The notes under the pieces were generated by a model that saw nothing but the letters and a program-made list of their open reading frames with translations, searched no databases and was not told where the DNA came from. A stretch of 64,000 nt of DNA from Candidatus Epilinea brevis. GTDB lineage: Bacteria > Chloroflexota > Anaerolineae > Epilineales > Epilineaceae. Positions 9,319 through 17,904 of the stretch are shown in pieces. Location of the stretch: positions 292,710 through 356,709 of the forward strand of contig JADJUE010000004.1 in NCBI GenBank assembly GCA_016710785.1, written 5' to 3'. The position numbers and the translations under genes are program-made. Within the stretch, counting starts at the first letter, position 1, and every line of letters begins with the position of its first letter.

Positions 9319-10971
9319 ATGACCTTGGAATTCAAGCGCTGGATCATCGCCATCCTGGGAGGCCTCTTCCTGGTCTCCTTGATCCTGGTCCAGGCCCTGG
9401 AAACCAGCCGCCGACGCCAGGAAGCGGGCTTGACGACCCCGCAAGTGAATGTTCCGGCGGCGTCCAAGGAATGCGTCGACTGCCATGCGGAGGGCAATCC
9501 GGGCATCGTCGAGCATTGGCGCGGAAGCACCCATGCCGAGAAGGGCGTGGCCTGCATCGACTGCCACCAGGCCGAAAAGGGTGACGCGGATGGCTTCGAG
9601 CATTACGGCGCCCACATGGCCACGGTGGTGACGCCGCTGGACTGTGCCCGCTGTCATCCCGCCGAGAATGAGGAATTCGCCAAGAGCCACCATGCGGCGG
9701 CCGGCAACATCCTGGCCTCCTTGGACAACTTCCTGGCAGAGACGGTGGAGGGTTCGCGCATACCCTTCAGCCCGCATTCGCCGACGGTCGGCCGCCAGGT
9801 GGACATGGTGGACGGCATGGCCAGCGCCGCTTCGGGCTGCCAGCAATGCCACGGCTCCAAGGTGGCCCTGCGCACGACGGACGGCGGCAAGATCACCATG
9901 GACGATCTCAAGCCGGATGCCAAGGGCAAGCCGACCAACATCGCCCTGCTGGAGACGGTGTTGCGCGACCCGGAGGACGGCCGGCCGCTCTACGATCCGG
10001 CCTCCTGGCCGAACACGGGCATCGGGCGACTGAACCTGGACGGCTCGCGCGGCTCCTGCTCGGCCTGCCACAGCCGGCACGACTTCTCGCCGCGCCGGGC
10101 GCGCCAGCCGGAGAACTGCGGCAAGTGCCACCTGGGCCCCGACCATCCGCAGAAGGAGATCTACGACGAGTCGAAGCATGGCGTGGCCTACCGCGACCTG
10201 CGCGACCAGCTGAACCTGGACGCCAAGGACTGGGTGCTGGGCCGCGACTACGCGGCGGCGCCCACCTGCGCCACCTGCCACATGTCGGGCAACACACGCA
10301 ACGGCGGACGGGTGACCCATGACCCGGGCGAGCGCATCTCCTGGACCAACCGACCGCCGGTCAGCTTGGTGATGGACACCGATGCGGACCACGCCGTGGT
10401 CAAGGAAGTAGATCCGGAGAAGCGCCGCGCCCTGGTGGCGGACACGGCCAAGGACAAGCGCGACCGCATGCAACAGGTCTGCGAGCATTGCCACTCGCCG
10501 GACTACGTCGGCAGCTTCTACACGCAGTACGACAACCTGGTCATCCTCTACAACGAGAAGTTCGCCAAGCCGGGCCAGGCCATCATGGGCGCCCTGTTGG
10601 ACAATGGGCTGCGCACGAAGACGGAGTTCGACGAGGAAGTGGAGTGGACCTGGTACTTCCTGTGGCACCACGAAGGCCGGCGCGCCCGCCACGGCGCCTC
10701 GATGATGGCCCCGGACTACACCCACTGGCACGGGATGTTCGAGGTGGCCGACCGTTTCTACATGCAGCTGATCCCGCAGGCGCGGGAGGTGGCGGCCAAA
10801 GCCGCCGCGGCCGGGCAGGTCGAAGCGGCCGCCAAGGTGGACGCGGTCATCGACGGCATCCTCAGCCGCCCGGAGCATGCCTGGTTCAAGGAGGGCGCCG
10901 AGGACCAGTCGGCGCAGATCCGCGAGCAGATGGAGAAGCGCTACGGGCAGGGCGCGCCGGTCCAGCCCTGA
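9319..10971 (+). CDS. Membrane-anchored octaheme cytochrome c, hydroxylamine oxidoreductase-like
   Basis: 550 residues with exactly eight CXXCH sites: CVDCH, CIDCH, CARCH, CQQCH, CSACH, CGKCH, CATCH and CEHCH. Length, spacing and the C-terminal motif MMAPDYTHWHG fit the HAO/octaheme family. The N-terminus is an uncleaved-looking helix (WIIAILGGLFLVSLILV), so the hemes face outward and tether to the membrane. Third gene of the Rieske/cytochrome b operon, so it likely accepts electrons from that complex; related HAO-like proteins occur in anammox bc complexes (family knowledge). Whether it oxidises hydroxylamine, reduces nitrite or only carries electrons cannot be told: the P460 Tyr crosslink is not provable from sequence alone. 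ATG 9319 chosen; the frame is open far upstream only as a shadow of cytochrome b. Confidence 0.88.
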   Translation: MTLEFKRWIIAILGGLFLVSLILVQALETSRRRQEAGLTTPQVNVPAASKECVDCHAEGNPGIVEHWRGSTHAEKGVACIDCHQAEKGDADGFEHYGAHMATVVTPLDCARCHPAENEEFAKSHHAAAGNILASLDNFLAETVEGSRIPFSPHSPTVGRQVDMVDGMASAASGCQQCHGSKVALRTTDGGKITMDDLKPDAKGKPTNIALLETVLRDPEDGRPLYDPASWPNTGIGRLNLDGSRGSCSACHSRHDFSPRRARQPENCGKCHLGPDHPQKEIYDESKHGVAYRDLRDQLNLDAKDWVLGRDYAAAPTCATCHMSGNTRNGGRVTHDPGERISWTNRPPVSLVMDTDADHAVVKEVDPEKRRALVADTAKDKRDRMQQVCEHCHSPDYVGSFYTQYDNLVILYNEKFAKPGQAIMGALLDNGLRTKTEFDEEVEWTWYFLWHHEGRRARHGASMMAPDYTHWHGMFEVADRFYMQLIPQAREVAAKAAAAGQVEAAAKVDAVIDGILSRPEHAWFKEGAEDQSAQIREQMEKRYGQGAPVQP

Positions 10972-11013
10972 GCCCTTGGCCGTGAGAACAAGGCCATCGC
11001 GTGCCATCCCATC

Positions 11014-11043
11014 GACCGGCGGGGGCGAACGCCCCCGCCGGTC
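11014..11043. terminator. Bidirectional terminator between converging operons
   Basis: Perfect 13-bp inverted repeat (11014-11026 with 11031-11043), four-base loop. It sits between the octaheme gene (ends 10971) and the phospholipase D gene ending at 11053 on the other strand. Confidence 0.85.
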
Positions 11044-11052
11044 TTGCGTTAC

Positions 11053-12291
11053 CTACTCCAGGTAGGCCTTCCCGCCATAGCCCGTCAGCCCCAGCATGCC
11101 GCGCACCAGCTGGTACGCAAGCCAGTTCAGCCCGCGCTGCCACCAGACTTGCCCGTCGATGTCTTCGAGGCGTACGGCTAAGGAATGCTGGACGACGAGC
11201 CGCAGCAGGTCGTCGCGCAGCTCGCGCGCCAGGTCGGCGTCCCGGACCAGCACATTGGCTTCCCGCGCCGCCAGCAGGCTGAAGGGGTCGATGTTGGTGG
11301 AGCCCACCGTCAGCCAGAGTTTGTCGATCTCCGCCACCTTGGCATGCATGAAGCCGGGCTGGTATTCGTAGATGGCCACCCCGGCCTGCAGCAACGGCCG
11401 GTACAGGGCGTGGGTGGCGTGGTGCTCGATCCTGTTCTCCACCCGTCCCTGCAAGAGCAGCACGACGCGGACGCCTCGCCCCGCGGCGGCCATCAGGCGA
11501 TGGCGAAAGCGCCTGCCGGGCAGAAAGTAGGCGTTGGCGATCAGCACCTCTTCCCGGGCCGCATCGAGGGCCCGCAGGTAGGCCGCTTCGATGGCCCGGC
11601 GGTGGCGGAAGTTGTCGCGGACCACCAGCGCGGCCGACATCGCCCCCGCCTCCGGCGGCATCGCCCCTGTGGCCGGGATGTGCCGCCAGGCGCGCTTGAA
11701 CTGCCCCCGGCAGGTGGCGCGCCACTGCCCGGCCGCCTGCAGGCGCAGATCCTGAACCAGCGGCCCCTCCACCCGTAGGGCGTAGTCGCAGCGCGGGACC
11801 TGTCCGGGCCCGTCGACATCGTCGATGATGTTGATGCCCCCCACGAAGCCCAAGCGGCCGTCGACCACGGCCAGCTTGCGGTGCAGACGGCGCAGCCGCC
11901 CCCGGTTCACCGCCAGCAGACGGTGGTCGGGCCGATAGAAGAGCAGCCGCACCCCCGCGCGATCCAGGCTGCGACGCAGCCACGCCGGCAGATCCCGGGA
12001 TCCGAAGCCGTCCAGCAGCAGCTGCACCCGCACGCCCCGACGCGCGGCCCAGATCAGGGCCGCCGAGACCTGCCGCCCGACGGCGTCGGGCCGGTACAGG
12101 TAGCTCTCCAGGAAGATCTCCTCCCGCGCATCGGCGATGGCTTGCAGCAAGGCCGGGAAGTACGCCGCGCCGTCGCGCAGCAGGACGACCTGGTTGCCGG
12201 AGCGCCAGCGCGGTTGCGAACGGTCATCGCGCTCGGGGTCCGCGGCGTCGACGCGCCTCGTCCCCGAACGCGGTCCACGAACCGTCCTCAG
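11053..12291 (-). CDS. Phospholipase D family / cardiolipin synthase-like protein
   Basis: About 410 residues with two HKD motifs: HRKLAVVDG with FVGGINI after it, and HAKVAEIDKLWLTVGSTNID. Two HKD motifs with the GSTN and GGIN tails are the pattern of cardiolipin synthase B (ClsB), which joins phosphatidyl groups at the membrane. The start is unresolved: no ATG, GTG or TTG lies between the end of the upstream nuclease gene and the conserved NQVVLLRDG region; a CTG at 12291 overlaps that gene's TGA, and the nearest ATG (12504) lies 216 bp inside it. Either a rare start, or an undetected indel. Same operon as the nuclease. Confidence 0.8.
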   Translation of the reverse strand: MRTVRGPRSGTRRVDAADPERDDRSQPRWRSGNQVVLLRDGAAYFPALLQAIADAREEIFLESYLYRPDAVGRQVSAALIWAARRGVRVQLLLDGFGSRDLPAWLRRSLDRAGVRLLFYRPDHRLLAVNRGRLRRLHRKLAVVDGRLGFVGGINIIDDVDGPGQVPRCDYALRVEGPLVQDLRLQAAGQWRATCRGQFKRAWRHIPATGAMPPEAGAMSAALVVRDNFRHRRAIEAAYLRALDAAREEVLIANAYFLPGRRFRHRLMAAAGRGVRVVLLLQGRVENRIEHHATHALYRPLLQAGVAIYEYQPGFMHAKVAEIDKLWLTVGSTNIDPFSLLAAREANVLVRDADLARELRDDLLRLVVQHSLAVRLEDIDGQVWWQRGLNWLAYQLVRGMLGLTGYGGKAYLE

Positions 12292-13034
12292 CGCGGCACC
12301 AGCACGGCCGAGAGCGGCGCGTGGTCCGACAGGCCTCGCCAGGGCACGGCGCTGTGCACCTTGGCCTCGACCACGTCCAGGCCGCGAACGTAGATGCGGT
12401 CCAGGTGCAGAAGCGGCCGGCGGACGGGGAAGGTGGCGGCGAGGCGGCCGTGGCGGCGGCGGAAGGCCTCGTGGACCGTCAGGGCATCCTCGAGGACCGC
12501 GCAAGCCTCCTGGCGCCAGTCGTTGAAGTCGCCGGCCAGGATCAAAGGTTCATCCGCGGGCACCTCGTCAACGGCATAGCGCACCAGGGCCTCCAGCTGC
12601 CGGCGGCGATCCTCGGCGCGGAGGTTCAGGTGCACGCAGAGGGCGTGCAATGGCGCTTCGCGGCCGGGCAGGCGGATGCGCGCGTGCAGGAGGCCACGGC
12701 GCTCCAGGCGGCTGAGCGAGAGGTCCTGGTTATGCCAGCCGAGGATGGCGTGGCGGCTGACGATGGCGTTGCCGTGGTGTCCGGCGCGGTAGAAAGCGTT
12801 GGCGCCATAGGCATGGTGGTGGTCGCCGGCCAGAACGGCATGCTGTGGATCGGCCGGCCAGTCAGCATGCCGACGGGCACGGCTGGCATGGCGTCCCTGC
12901 ACCTCCTGCAGAAAGACGAGATCCAGGTCCAGGCCATCCAAGGCGCGACGCTGCGCCGGTAGCACATGCCGCAGGTAGAACGCGGACACGCCCTTGTGGA
13001 GGTTGTAGGTGGCGATGCGTAGGGCTGGATTCAT
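12288..13034 (-). CDS. Endonuclease/exonuclease/phosphatase family protein
   Basis: 248 residues. The EEP fold shows RIATYNLHKG at the N-terminus, FLQEVQG (Glu metal ligand), LCVHLNLR, LILAGDFND (Asp/Asn pair) and a C-terminal LDRIYV plus SDHAPLSAVL (catalytic His). EEP proteins placed next to cardiolipin synthase-like genes are a recurring pair. ATG 13034 puts the RIATYN strand at residue 6, the usual place; AGAGG lies upstream. Substrate (DNA, phospholipid or nucleotide) cannot be told. Confidence 0.88.
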   Translation of the reverse strand: MNPALRIATYNLHKGVSAFYLRHVLPAQRRALDGLDLDLVFLQEVQGRHASRARRHADWPADPQHAVLAGDHHHAYGANAFYRAGHHGNAIVSRHAILGWHNQDLSLSRLERRGLLHARIRLPGREAPLHALCVHLNLRAEDRRRQLEALVRYAVDEVPADEPLILAGDFNDWRQEACAVLEDALTVHEAFRRRHGRLAATFPVRRPLLHLDRIYVRGLDVVEAKVHSAVPWRGLSDHAPLSAVLVPR

Positions 13035-13284
13035 GACGGGACAACCTCTTGGCGGTAACAGCTCTTGATTGCGTGCTGGAAACCTGCAACGTCTCATGAG
13101 ATGCCTTGGGCAGCGGTTCCCATACCCCACTGCCGGACAAGCCGTGTCGATCCTCGGTCTCACGCAAGGGCGGTCGGCGCGCCGCGCCCCAGGCTCCGGC
13201 GCATGCGATCGAACCTGGACGCCTGCCGCCTTGCCGCGCTATCGTTCGCCACCACCCGCGATCGCCGTGAGAAAGGCCGCCCCG

Positions 13285-13800
13285 ATGTCCGTGAACCTCG
13301 CCGACCAGGTCGCACGCGCCGAGCTCTGCTTTACCCTGCGAACGGGCGACGCCCATATGCAGCTGGACGATGCCGTGCGGAACTTCCCGCCGGCGCATTA
13401 CAACACCCACCCGCCCCACACACCGTACAGCTTCTGGCAGCTGCTGGAGCATATCCGTTTCTGCCAATGGGACATCCTGGACTATGTGCGCAACCCCGGC
13501 TACCAGAGCGTCCCCTTTCCGGAAGGCGTCTGGCCGCCGCCGTCGGAGGTCGCCGACGAAGCGCGTTGGCAGGCGACGATCGCCGCCTTCCACGCCGACC
13601 TGGATGCCATCGAGGCCTTGGTGGCCAATCCGGACTTCGACCTCTACCGAGCGCCGGCGCATGCCTGGGAGGCGGCGCATACCCCGTTTCGCTGCTTCCT
13701 GGTGGCCGCGGATCACAACGCCTACCATATCGGCGAGCTGGCGATCCTGCGACAGGTCATGGGGCTTTGGGAACAGGCCGACAAGGGGCGGATGGGCTGA
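13285..13800 (+). CDS. DinB family protein
   Basis: 171 residues of the four-helix DinB/YfiT type. His ligands appear in LLEHIRFCQWD and HNAYHIGELAILRQ, the usual positions for the metal triad. DinB-like proteins include thiol-dependent transferases, but this subgroup has no assigned substrate. The start at 13285 fits the family length; the frame is open upstream without homology. It is followed by an imperfectly terminated hairpin. Confidence 0.82.
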   Translation: MSVNLADQVARAELCFTLRTGDAHMQLDDAVRNFPPAHYNTHPPHTPYSFWQLLEHIRFCQWDILDYVRNPGYQSVPFPEGVWPPPSEVADEARWQATIAAFHADLDAIEALVANPDFDLYRAPAHAWEAAHTPFRCFLVAADHNAYHIGELAILRQVMGLWEQADKGRMG

Positions 13801-13845
13801 CGCGGCCGCTGGGCGCATCGCGGAAGCGGCGATCACGGTAAGTGA

Positions 13846-13887
13846 AGCGAGGGTGGCGCGCCCCCCTTGGGACGCGCCACCCTCGCT
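13846..13887. terminator. Long hairpin between converging genes
   Basis: 15-bp perfect inverted repeat (13846-13860 with 13873-13887), 12-base loop, no T run. It lies between the DinB gene and the DUF4397 gene coming from the other strand. Confidence 0.6.
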
Positions 13888-13944
13888 CTGGAAACGTGGC
13901 TCAGGACAGGCCGGACAAATGGGTCCCGGGCCGGACGGCATCGC

Positions 13945-14766
13945 TCAGCGACGTGTCGTCACGGCCTCGCGGCGGGCGTTCAGGCCCAGGACGGCCACCA
14001 GTCCAGCCGCTACCAGGACCAGCCAGCCCATCTGGCGGGCCGGCGCGCCGGCGCCGGTCTTGGGCATGGCCGCGGGCATGGTGTGATGGGCCGCTGCGGC
14101 CTTGGCGTCCACGCTCGGCACCGCCACCAGCGCCGGCTCACCGCCGGCCAGACCCATGGCGAAGACCGTGTAGACGGTGCCCGCGTCAAGCTTCAGGCCC
14201 GGCACCTTCAGCGCCACGGTCTCGGTACCGGCCAGGCGAACTTCCAGGTCGTAGCTGCCGGCATCCACCGGCAGGTAGTCGCCGGTCTGCTTGAAGGCGA
14301 CGTTCTTGAAGAGCACCGGGCCACCGGTGACGGCGACGTCCACGGCCGGGGCATCCGGCGAGGCATGCGCGAAGCGCACATGGGCCTTGCCCGCGGCCGG
14401 CGCGGCGTTGTTGTCAGTGAGCACCCACGGCGCGATGTCCGCCAGCTTGCCCACCGCCACGACGGTGTAATCCTTACCGGCGGCCAGGTCGAGTTTGGCG
14501 TCGATGACCGCCGGCTCCGTCTTGCCGGCCGGAACGACCTTGACCCCATAGTTGCCGGCATCCAGGCCGGCATAAGCGGTGATGCCCTTGAACGTCGCAT
14601 TGGTGAAGGCCGGCTTGTCCCCCACCCAGACGTCGACGGCGGGACCGTCCGGGGAGGCGTGCACGACACGCACCCGGGCCTGATGACCGTCGGCGGCGGC
14701 GGGCTGGGCCAAGGCCCATGCTCCGAGCAGGGCGAAGGCGGTAGCGGCGATGTTGAGGTGCTTCAT
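13945..14766 (-). CDS. Secreted DUF4397 tandem-domain protein with sortase-like C-terminus
   Basis: 273 residues. Signal peptide (FALLGAWALAQPAAADG), then two DUF4397 repeats that each start with the signature VRVVHASPDGPAVDVWV / VRFAHASPDAPAVDVAV and contain a FTNATFKGIT / FKNVAFKQTG strand. The C-terminus is MPKTGAG, a hydrophobic helix (WLVLVAAGLVAVLGL) and NARREA: a cell-wall sorting signal layout (LPXTG-like, here MPKTG). That suggests surface anchoring, though no sortase gene is visible in the window. Function of DUF4397 is unknown, often surface or biofilm associated. Confidence 0.83.
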   Translation of the reverse strand: MKHLNIAATAFALLGAWALAQPAAADGHQARVRVVHASPDGPAVDVWVGDKPAFTNATFKGITAYAGLDAGNYGVKVVPAGKTEPAVIDAKLDLAAGKDYTVVAVGKLADIAPWVLTDNNAAPAAGKAHVRFAHASPDAPAVDVAVTGGPVLFKNVAFKQTGDYLPVDAGSYDLEVRLAGTETVALKVPGLKLDAGTVYTVFAMGLAGGEPALVAVPSVDAKAAAAHHTMPAAMPKTGAGAPARQMGWLVLVAAGLVAVLGLNARREAVTTRR

Positions 14767-15191
14767 GATCTGCGTTCTCCTTGTGTGGTGTGCCGAGGTT
14801 CATCGATGATGGTGGCGATCGTCCGCCGAGGTCTTGTTCAACAATGTGCGGTTCAACGCTGTTGTACAGCGGTTCGTGCAGGACTTATGGGCAAGAGTTT
14901 AGCTTCACAGGCGTTGCATGTCAAGGTCTTGTATAGCTTCTCAGCAGATGCTAAGGAATCCACCGTGCCGCACGTGCCGATCGGCGCGGCGGCCATTGGC
15001 CGCCGTCGACCTGTCGTCGTACAATGCGTGGCGTTCTGCCCGGCCGCGGCGGAAGCTGCAGATCCGCTGCGCGCCTCACGCTTTGGAGATTGTCCCGATG
15101 ACCCAGCGCAACGCTCTCCCGATCGCCGGCCGGCTGCGCACGGCAAGATCCGCCGTCGCCGCCCGCGGGCGCTGACGGGCGGCGCCTCGCC
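14767..15191. other. Divergent intergenic region with two small dyads
   Basis: 425 bp between the divergent DUF4397 (-) and CAP (+) genes, more AT-rich than its flanks. It contains two perfect short palindromes, an 11-mer at 14834-14844 and a 13-mer at 14858-14870, that lie 68-104 bp before the DUF4397 start, and the word GTTCAAC-like twice. Plausible operator region; no promoter can be fixed by eye. Confidence 0.4.
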
Positions 15192-15827
15192 ATGCGCGCT
15201 CCCGAACGCCGCCGCCCCCTGCGCCGCAAAGCCGTCCCGGCGGGCGCTTCATCCGCCAAGACCGGCTCCCGCGTCAAGCAGGGCGGCCTGGCCGCCTTGG
15301 CCATGGCCCTGCTCCTCGGGGCCGCCGGGCTCGCCCGGCAACGCGCGGCCTCCGACCAGGAGACCCTGGCCCCGTCGCGGCCCATCGCCGTCGCCCCCAC
15401 GCCGGTCCCCACCGGATCCTCCGGCGGCGCCCGCACGCTATCCGCCATGGAACGAGATCTGGCGGCGGCCATCAACGCCGCCCGAAATGACGCCGGACTC
15501 CCGATGCTGACGATGGACCGCCAGCTCACGGCGGCCGCCACCGGCCACAGCGAGGACCTGCTGGCACACCAGACCTGCAGCCATGACGGCAGCGATGGCT
15601 CCAGCCTGGAAAGCCGCCTCAAGGCCGCGGGCGTCGAGGCCAGCGCCTACGCCGAGACGGTGGCCTGCGGCAGCGGTTCGGCGGACGAGGCGGTGCGCCA
15701 GTGGCTGGACTCCAAGGCGCATCGCCCGATCATCCTGGGCAAGGCCTATCGCCGTCTGGGCGTGGGCGTGGCCGTGAGCGCCGATGGTGCCGACACGCGC
15801 TGGACGGCGGATCTCGGAACCCCTTAG
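15192..15827 (+). CDS. Membrane-anchored CAP domain protein
   Basis: 211 residues. N-terminal helix (GLAALAMALLLGAAGLA), a Pro-rich linker (VAPTPVPTGSS), then a CAP fold with AINAARNDAGLPML, HSEDLLAHQTCSHDGSDG and ETVACGSGSADEAV, and a final KAHRPIILGKAYRRLGVGVA. The HNP-type His of the second motif and the terminal GVGV fit the family; the CAP tetrad is shortened compared with the CAP gene at 2867. Likely exported with the domain outside. Starts at ATG 15192 after a GC-rich leader with no clear ribosome site. Confidence 0.72.
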   Translation: MRAPERRRPLRRKAVPAGASSAKTGSRVKQGGLAALAMALLLGAAGLARQRAASDQETLAPSRPIAVAPTPVPTGSSGGARTLSAMERDLAAAINAARNDAGLPMLTMDRQLTAAATGHSEDLLAHQTCSHDGSDGSSLESRLKAAGVEASAYAETVACGSGSADEAVRQWLDSKAHRPIILGKAYRRLGVGVAVSADGADTRWTADLGTP

Positions 15828-15843
15828 CGTGGACCGGTAGCGC

Positions 15844-16602
15844 GTGGACCTGCAAGGCAAGGTCGCCCTGGTCACCGGCGGCGCCCACCGCGTGGGCAAG
15901 GCCATCGCCCTGGCTCTGGCCGAACGCGGAGCGGACGTGGCCATCCATTACGGCCGCGCCCATGACGAGGCCGCCGCCACCGTCGCCGAGCTGACGGCCG
16001 CCGGCGCGGCGGCCATGGCCCATGCGGCCGACCTGTCCTCGACGGAGGCCATCGACGGTCTCTTCGGGGCCGTCGACGCGCGCTTCGGCCGGCTGGACAT
16101 CCTGGTGAACAGCGCCGCCGAGTTCCACTACCAGCGCTTCGACCGCATCACCGCGGAGGACTGGGACCAGACCCTGGCGGTGAACCTGCGCGCGCCCTTC
16201 CTCTGTACCCAGCGAGCGGCCCGCCTGATGAAGCGCGAGCCGCGCGATGCGCCGGCCCTGGTGGTCAACATCGCCGATCTCTCGGGCGTCGGGGTCTGGC
16301 CCGGCTACGTCCAGCACGGGGTCAGCAAGGCGGGCCTCTTGCACCTGACGCGCATCGCCGCCCTGGAGCTGGCTCCCGCGGTGCGGGTCAACGCCCTGGT
16401 GCTAGGCCCGATCATGCCGGTCAAGGGTCGCGGCGAGGACGAGGCCTGGCGGCGGCTGCTCGACTCCCTGCCGCTGCGGCGCGCGGGCGGCGGGGCGGCG
16501 GTGGGCGAGGCCGTGGTCTTCCTGGCCCAGAGCGACTTCACCACTGGCGCCACGCTGGAGCTGGATGGCGGCGAGCACCTGCTGGGGCCGGGAGGGGAGT
16601 AG
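15844..16602 (+). CDS. SDR family oxidoreductase, altered active site
   Basis: 252 residues. Rossmann NAD(P) site TGGAHRVG (residues 11-18), NSAAE in place of NNAG, and the C-terminal substrate loop. The expected Tyr of the YxxxK motif is His here (YVQHGVSKAG: the residue four before Lys is His, with a Tyr three further upstream), and the catalytic Ser position reads NIADLSG. The TGGAHRVG pattern is shared with pteridine reductase-like SDRs. It may therefore use a different proton donor or bind only. GTG start at 15844, 17 bp after the preceding gene, probably cotranscribed. Confidence 0.82.
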   Translation: MDLQGKVALVTGGAHRVGKAIALALAERGADVAIHYGRAHDEAAATVAELTAAGAAAMAHAADLSSTEAIDGLFGAVDARFGRLDILVNSAAEFHYQRFDRITAEDWDQTLAVNLRAPFLCTQRAARLMKREPRDAPALVVNIADLSGVGVWPGYVQHGVSKAGLLHLTRIAALELAPAVRVNALVLGPIMPVKGRGEDEAWRRLLDSLPLRRAGGGAAVGEAVVFLAQSDFTTGATLELDGGEHLLGPGGE

Positions 16603-16689
16603 CGGCGGGGGCCGGGTCGGGAGTGGACGAGACCCCCGCTGCAGGGCGAAGAATCAGGCTCGGTACACACATAGAGGATGCGCTACGAA

Positions 16690-16735
16690 CTCCTCCCCCC
16701 AGCGGGGGGAGGTCGGGAGGGGGGCAGGTCGCCAT
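16690..16735. repeat. GC-rich palindromic repeat, copy 1
   Basis: In the 224-bp gap between the SDR gene and the converging phosphatidyltransferase gene. A C-run / G-run hairpin (CCTCCCCCCAGCGGGGGGAG core) followed by a G-rich arm, matching repeats at 61684-61768 and 61881-61945 and related to 25498-25550. Confidence 0.6.
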
Positions 16736-16826
16736 GGAAACCCACCCGCCCTCGCTCCCCACGGCTGCTAGCCGTGAACCGACTGCGAGCGGTTGAACGA
16801 TGCGCCAACGCCATCCGGGATGCGCC

Positions 16827-17666
16827 TCAGCGCTCGAAGGCCAGCAGCAGGCCGAGCGCCATCCCCCCCAACGCGCATTCGTAAACCAGGAAGGTGGTCA
16901 GCGGCCAGCCGATGGCGATGACGAGCGCCAGTACAGCCAGCTGCGACCCGACCGCCCCCAAGGCCAGCAGGTGGCGCACCGGCGCGCCGCCACCGAGGCG
17001 CTCGCGGAAGAGCCCCGCGCGCAGGATCAGCCGGAACACGGCCCCCCAGCCCAGGTTGAAGCCGCCCACGAGCAGACGAAAGAGAGGCCGGTTTCGCGCC
17101 GTGATGCTCGCGTCCGCAGCGGGAGCGGCAGCGAAGCGCCGCGCCTGCTCCGCCGCCGGCAGACCCTGCCCCCCGCCTTCGTCGCGGAACATCACGAAGC
17201 TGATCACGGTGGCGGCGAAGACATTGGCCAGGAAGGCGGCGATGGCCAACGGGATCGCGAAGCCGCCTGCGCCGCCCGGCCCGACGGCTAGGACAATGGC
17301 CACGAAGATCAGCAGGGTGAAGAAGAAGTCGAAGACCAGATCCAGCAAGCCGCCGATGAGGCGGATCTGGCCGGTCATGCGCGCCACGCCGCCGTCGACG
17401 GAGTCCAGCACGGCGTTGGCCAGGATCAAGGCAGCGCAGAGCGGGCCATGCTCGGGCAAACCGCCACCGGCGATGATCGCCACGGCGCCCAGGCCGCAGG
17501 CGAAGCCCGCTACCACGACGGCCTCGGGCGGCGTGCCCAGGCGGGCCAGGGGCACCGCCACCAGCCAGGCCGGCAGCCACAGCAGCTCGTCGGCATAAGG
17601 CGGCCGGCGCAGGGGGCGCTTGGCGAAGCGGGCGTAGCTGGCAGCGAGGCGGGAGCGGAGGGTCAT
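16827..17666 (-). CDS. CDP-alcohol phosphatidyltransferase family membrane protein
   Basis: 279 residues. The complete family signature is present: LDSVDGGVAR, eight residues, then GGLLDLVFD, matching D-x2-DG-x2-AR-x8-G-x3-D-x3-D. Several hydrophobic helices follow. These enzymes transfer a phosphatidyl or related group from a CDP-alcohol to an acceptor (glycerol-P, inositol, sugar alcohol). The acceptor is not readable. ATG 17666 sets the start at the first membrane-proximal segment. It is divergent from the nitrilase-type protein gene, with 238 bp between them. Confidence 0.88.
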   Translation of the reverse strand: MTLRSRLAASYARFAKRPLRRPPYADELLWLPAWLVAVPLARLGTPPEAVVVAGFACGLGAVAIIAGGGLPEHGPLCAALILANAVLDSVDGGVARMTGQIRLIGGLLDLVFDFFFTLLIFVAIVLAVGPGGAGGFAIPLAIAAFLANVFAATVISFVMFRDEGGGQGLPAAEQARRFAAAPAADASITARNRPLFRLLVGGFNLGWGAVFRLILRAGLFRERLGGGAPVRHLLALGAVGSQLAVLALVIAIGWPLTTFLVYECALGGMALGLLLAFER

Positions 17667-17904
17667 GGGGAATCCTGGGCGATCGAGAAGCCGATGGGAG
17701 GGACCGGCGGACAATACCAGGAGGCGGGGGCGGCGTCCAACGTCCCCGGCGGTTGAAGTTGCCCGGGCCAAGGCCCGAACGCATGGTCCACGATCGAGGC
17801 GATGGCCCTTCCCACCATTGACGCCCCCCTGCCCTGGGCGTAGACTCGCGACCATCCATCCATGGCCCGCGTCGTCGCGCGGCCCCCCACGCGGGAGCAT
17901 CCCG

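Noticed and set aside
9088..11007. 639-aa open frame opposite the octaheme gene
   Set aside because: The octaheme frame has eight heme sites; the opposite frame has no domain.
14880..15190. tRNA or small RNA gene in the gap
   Set aside because: No cloverleaf or CCA-type end seen; only short palindromes.
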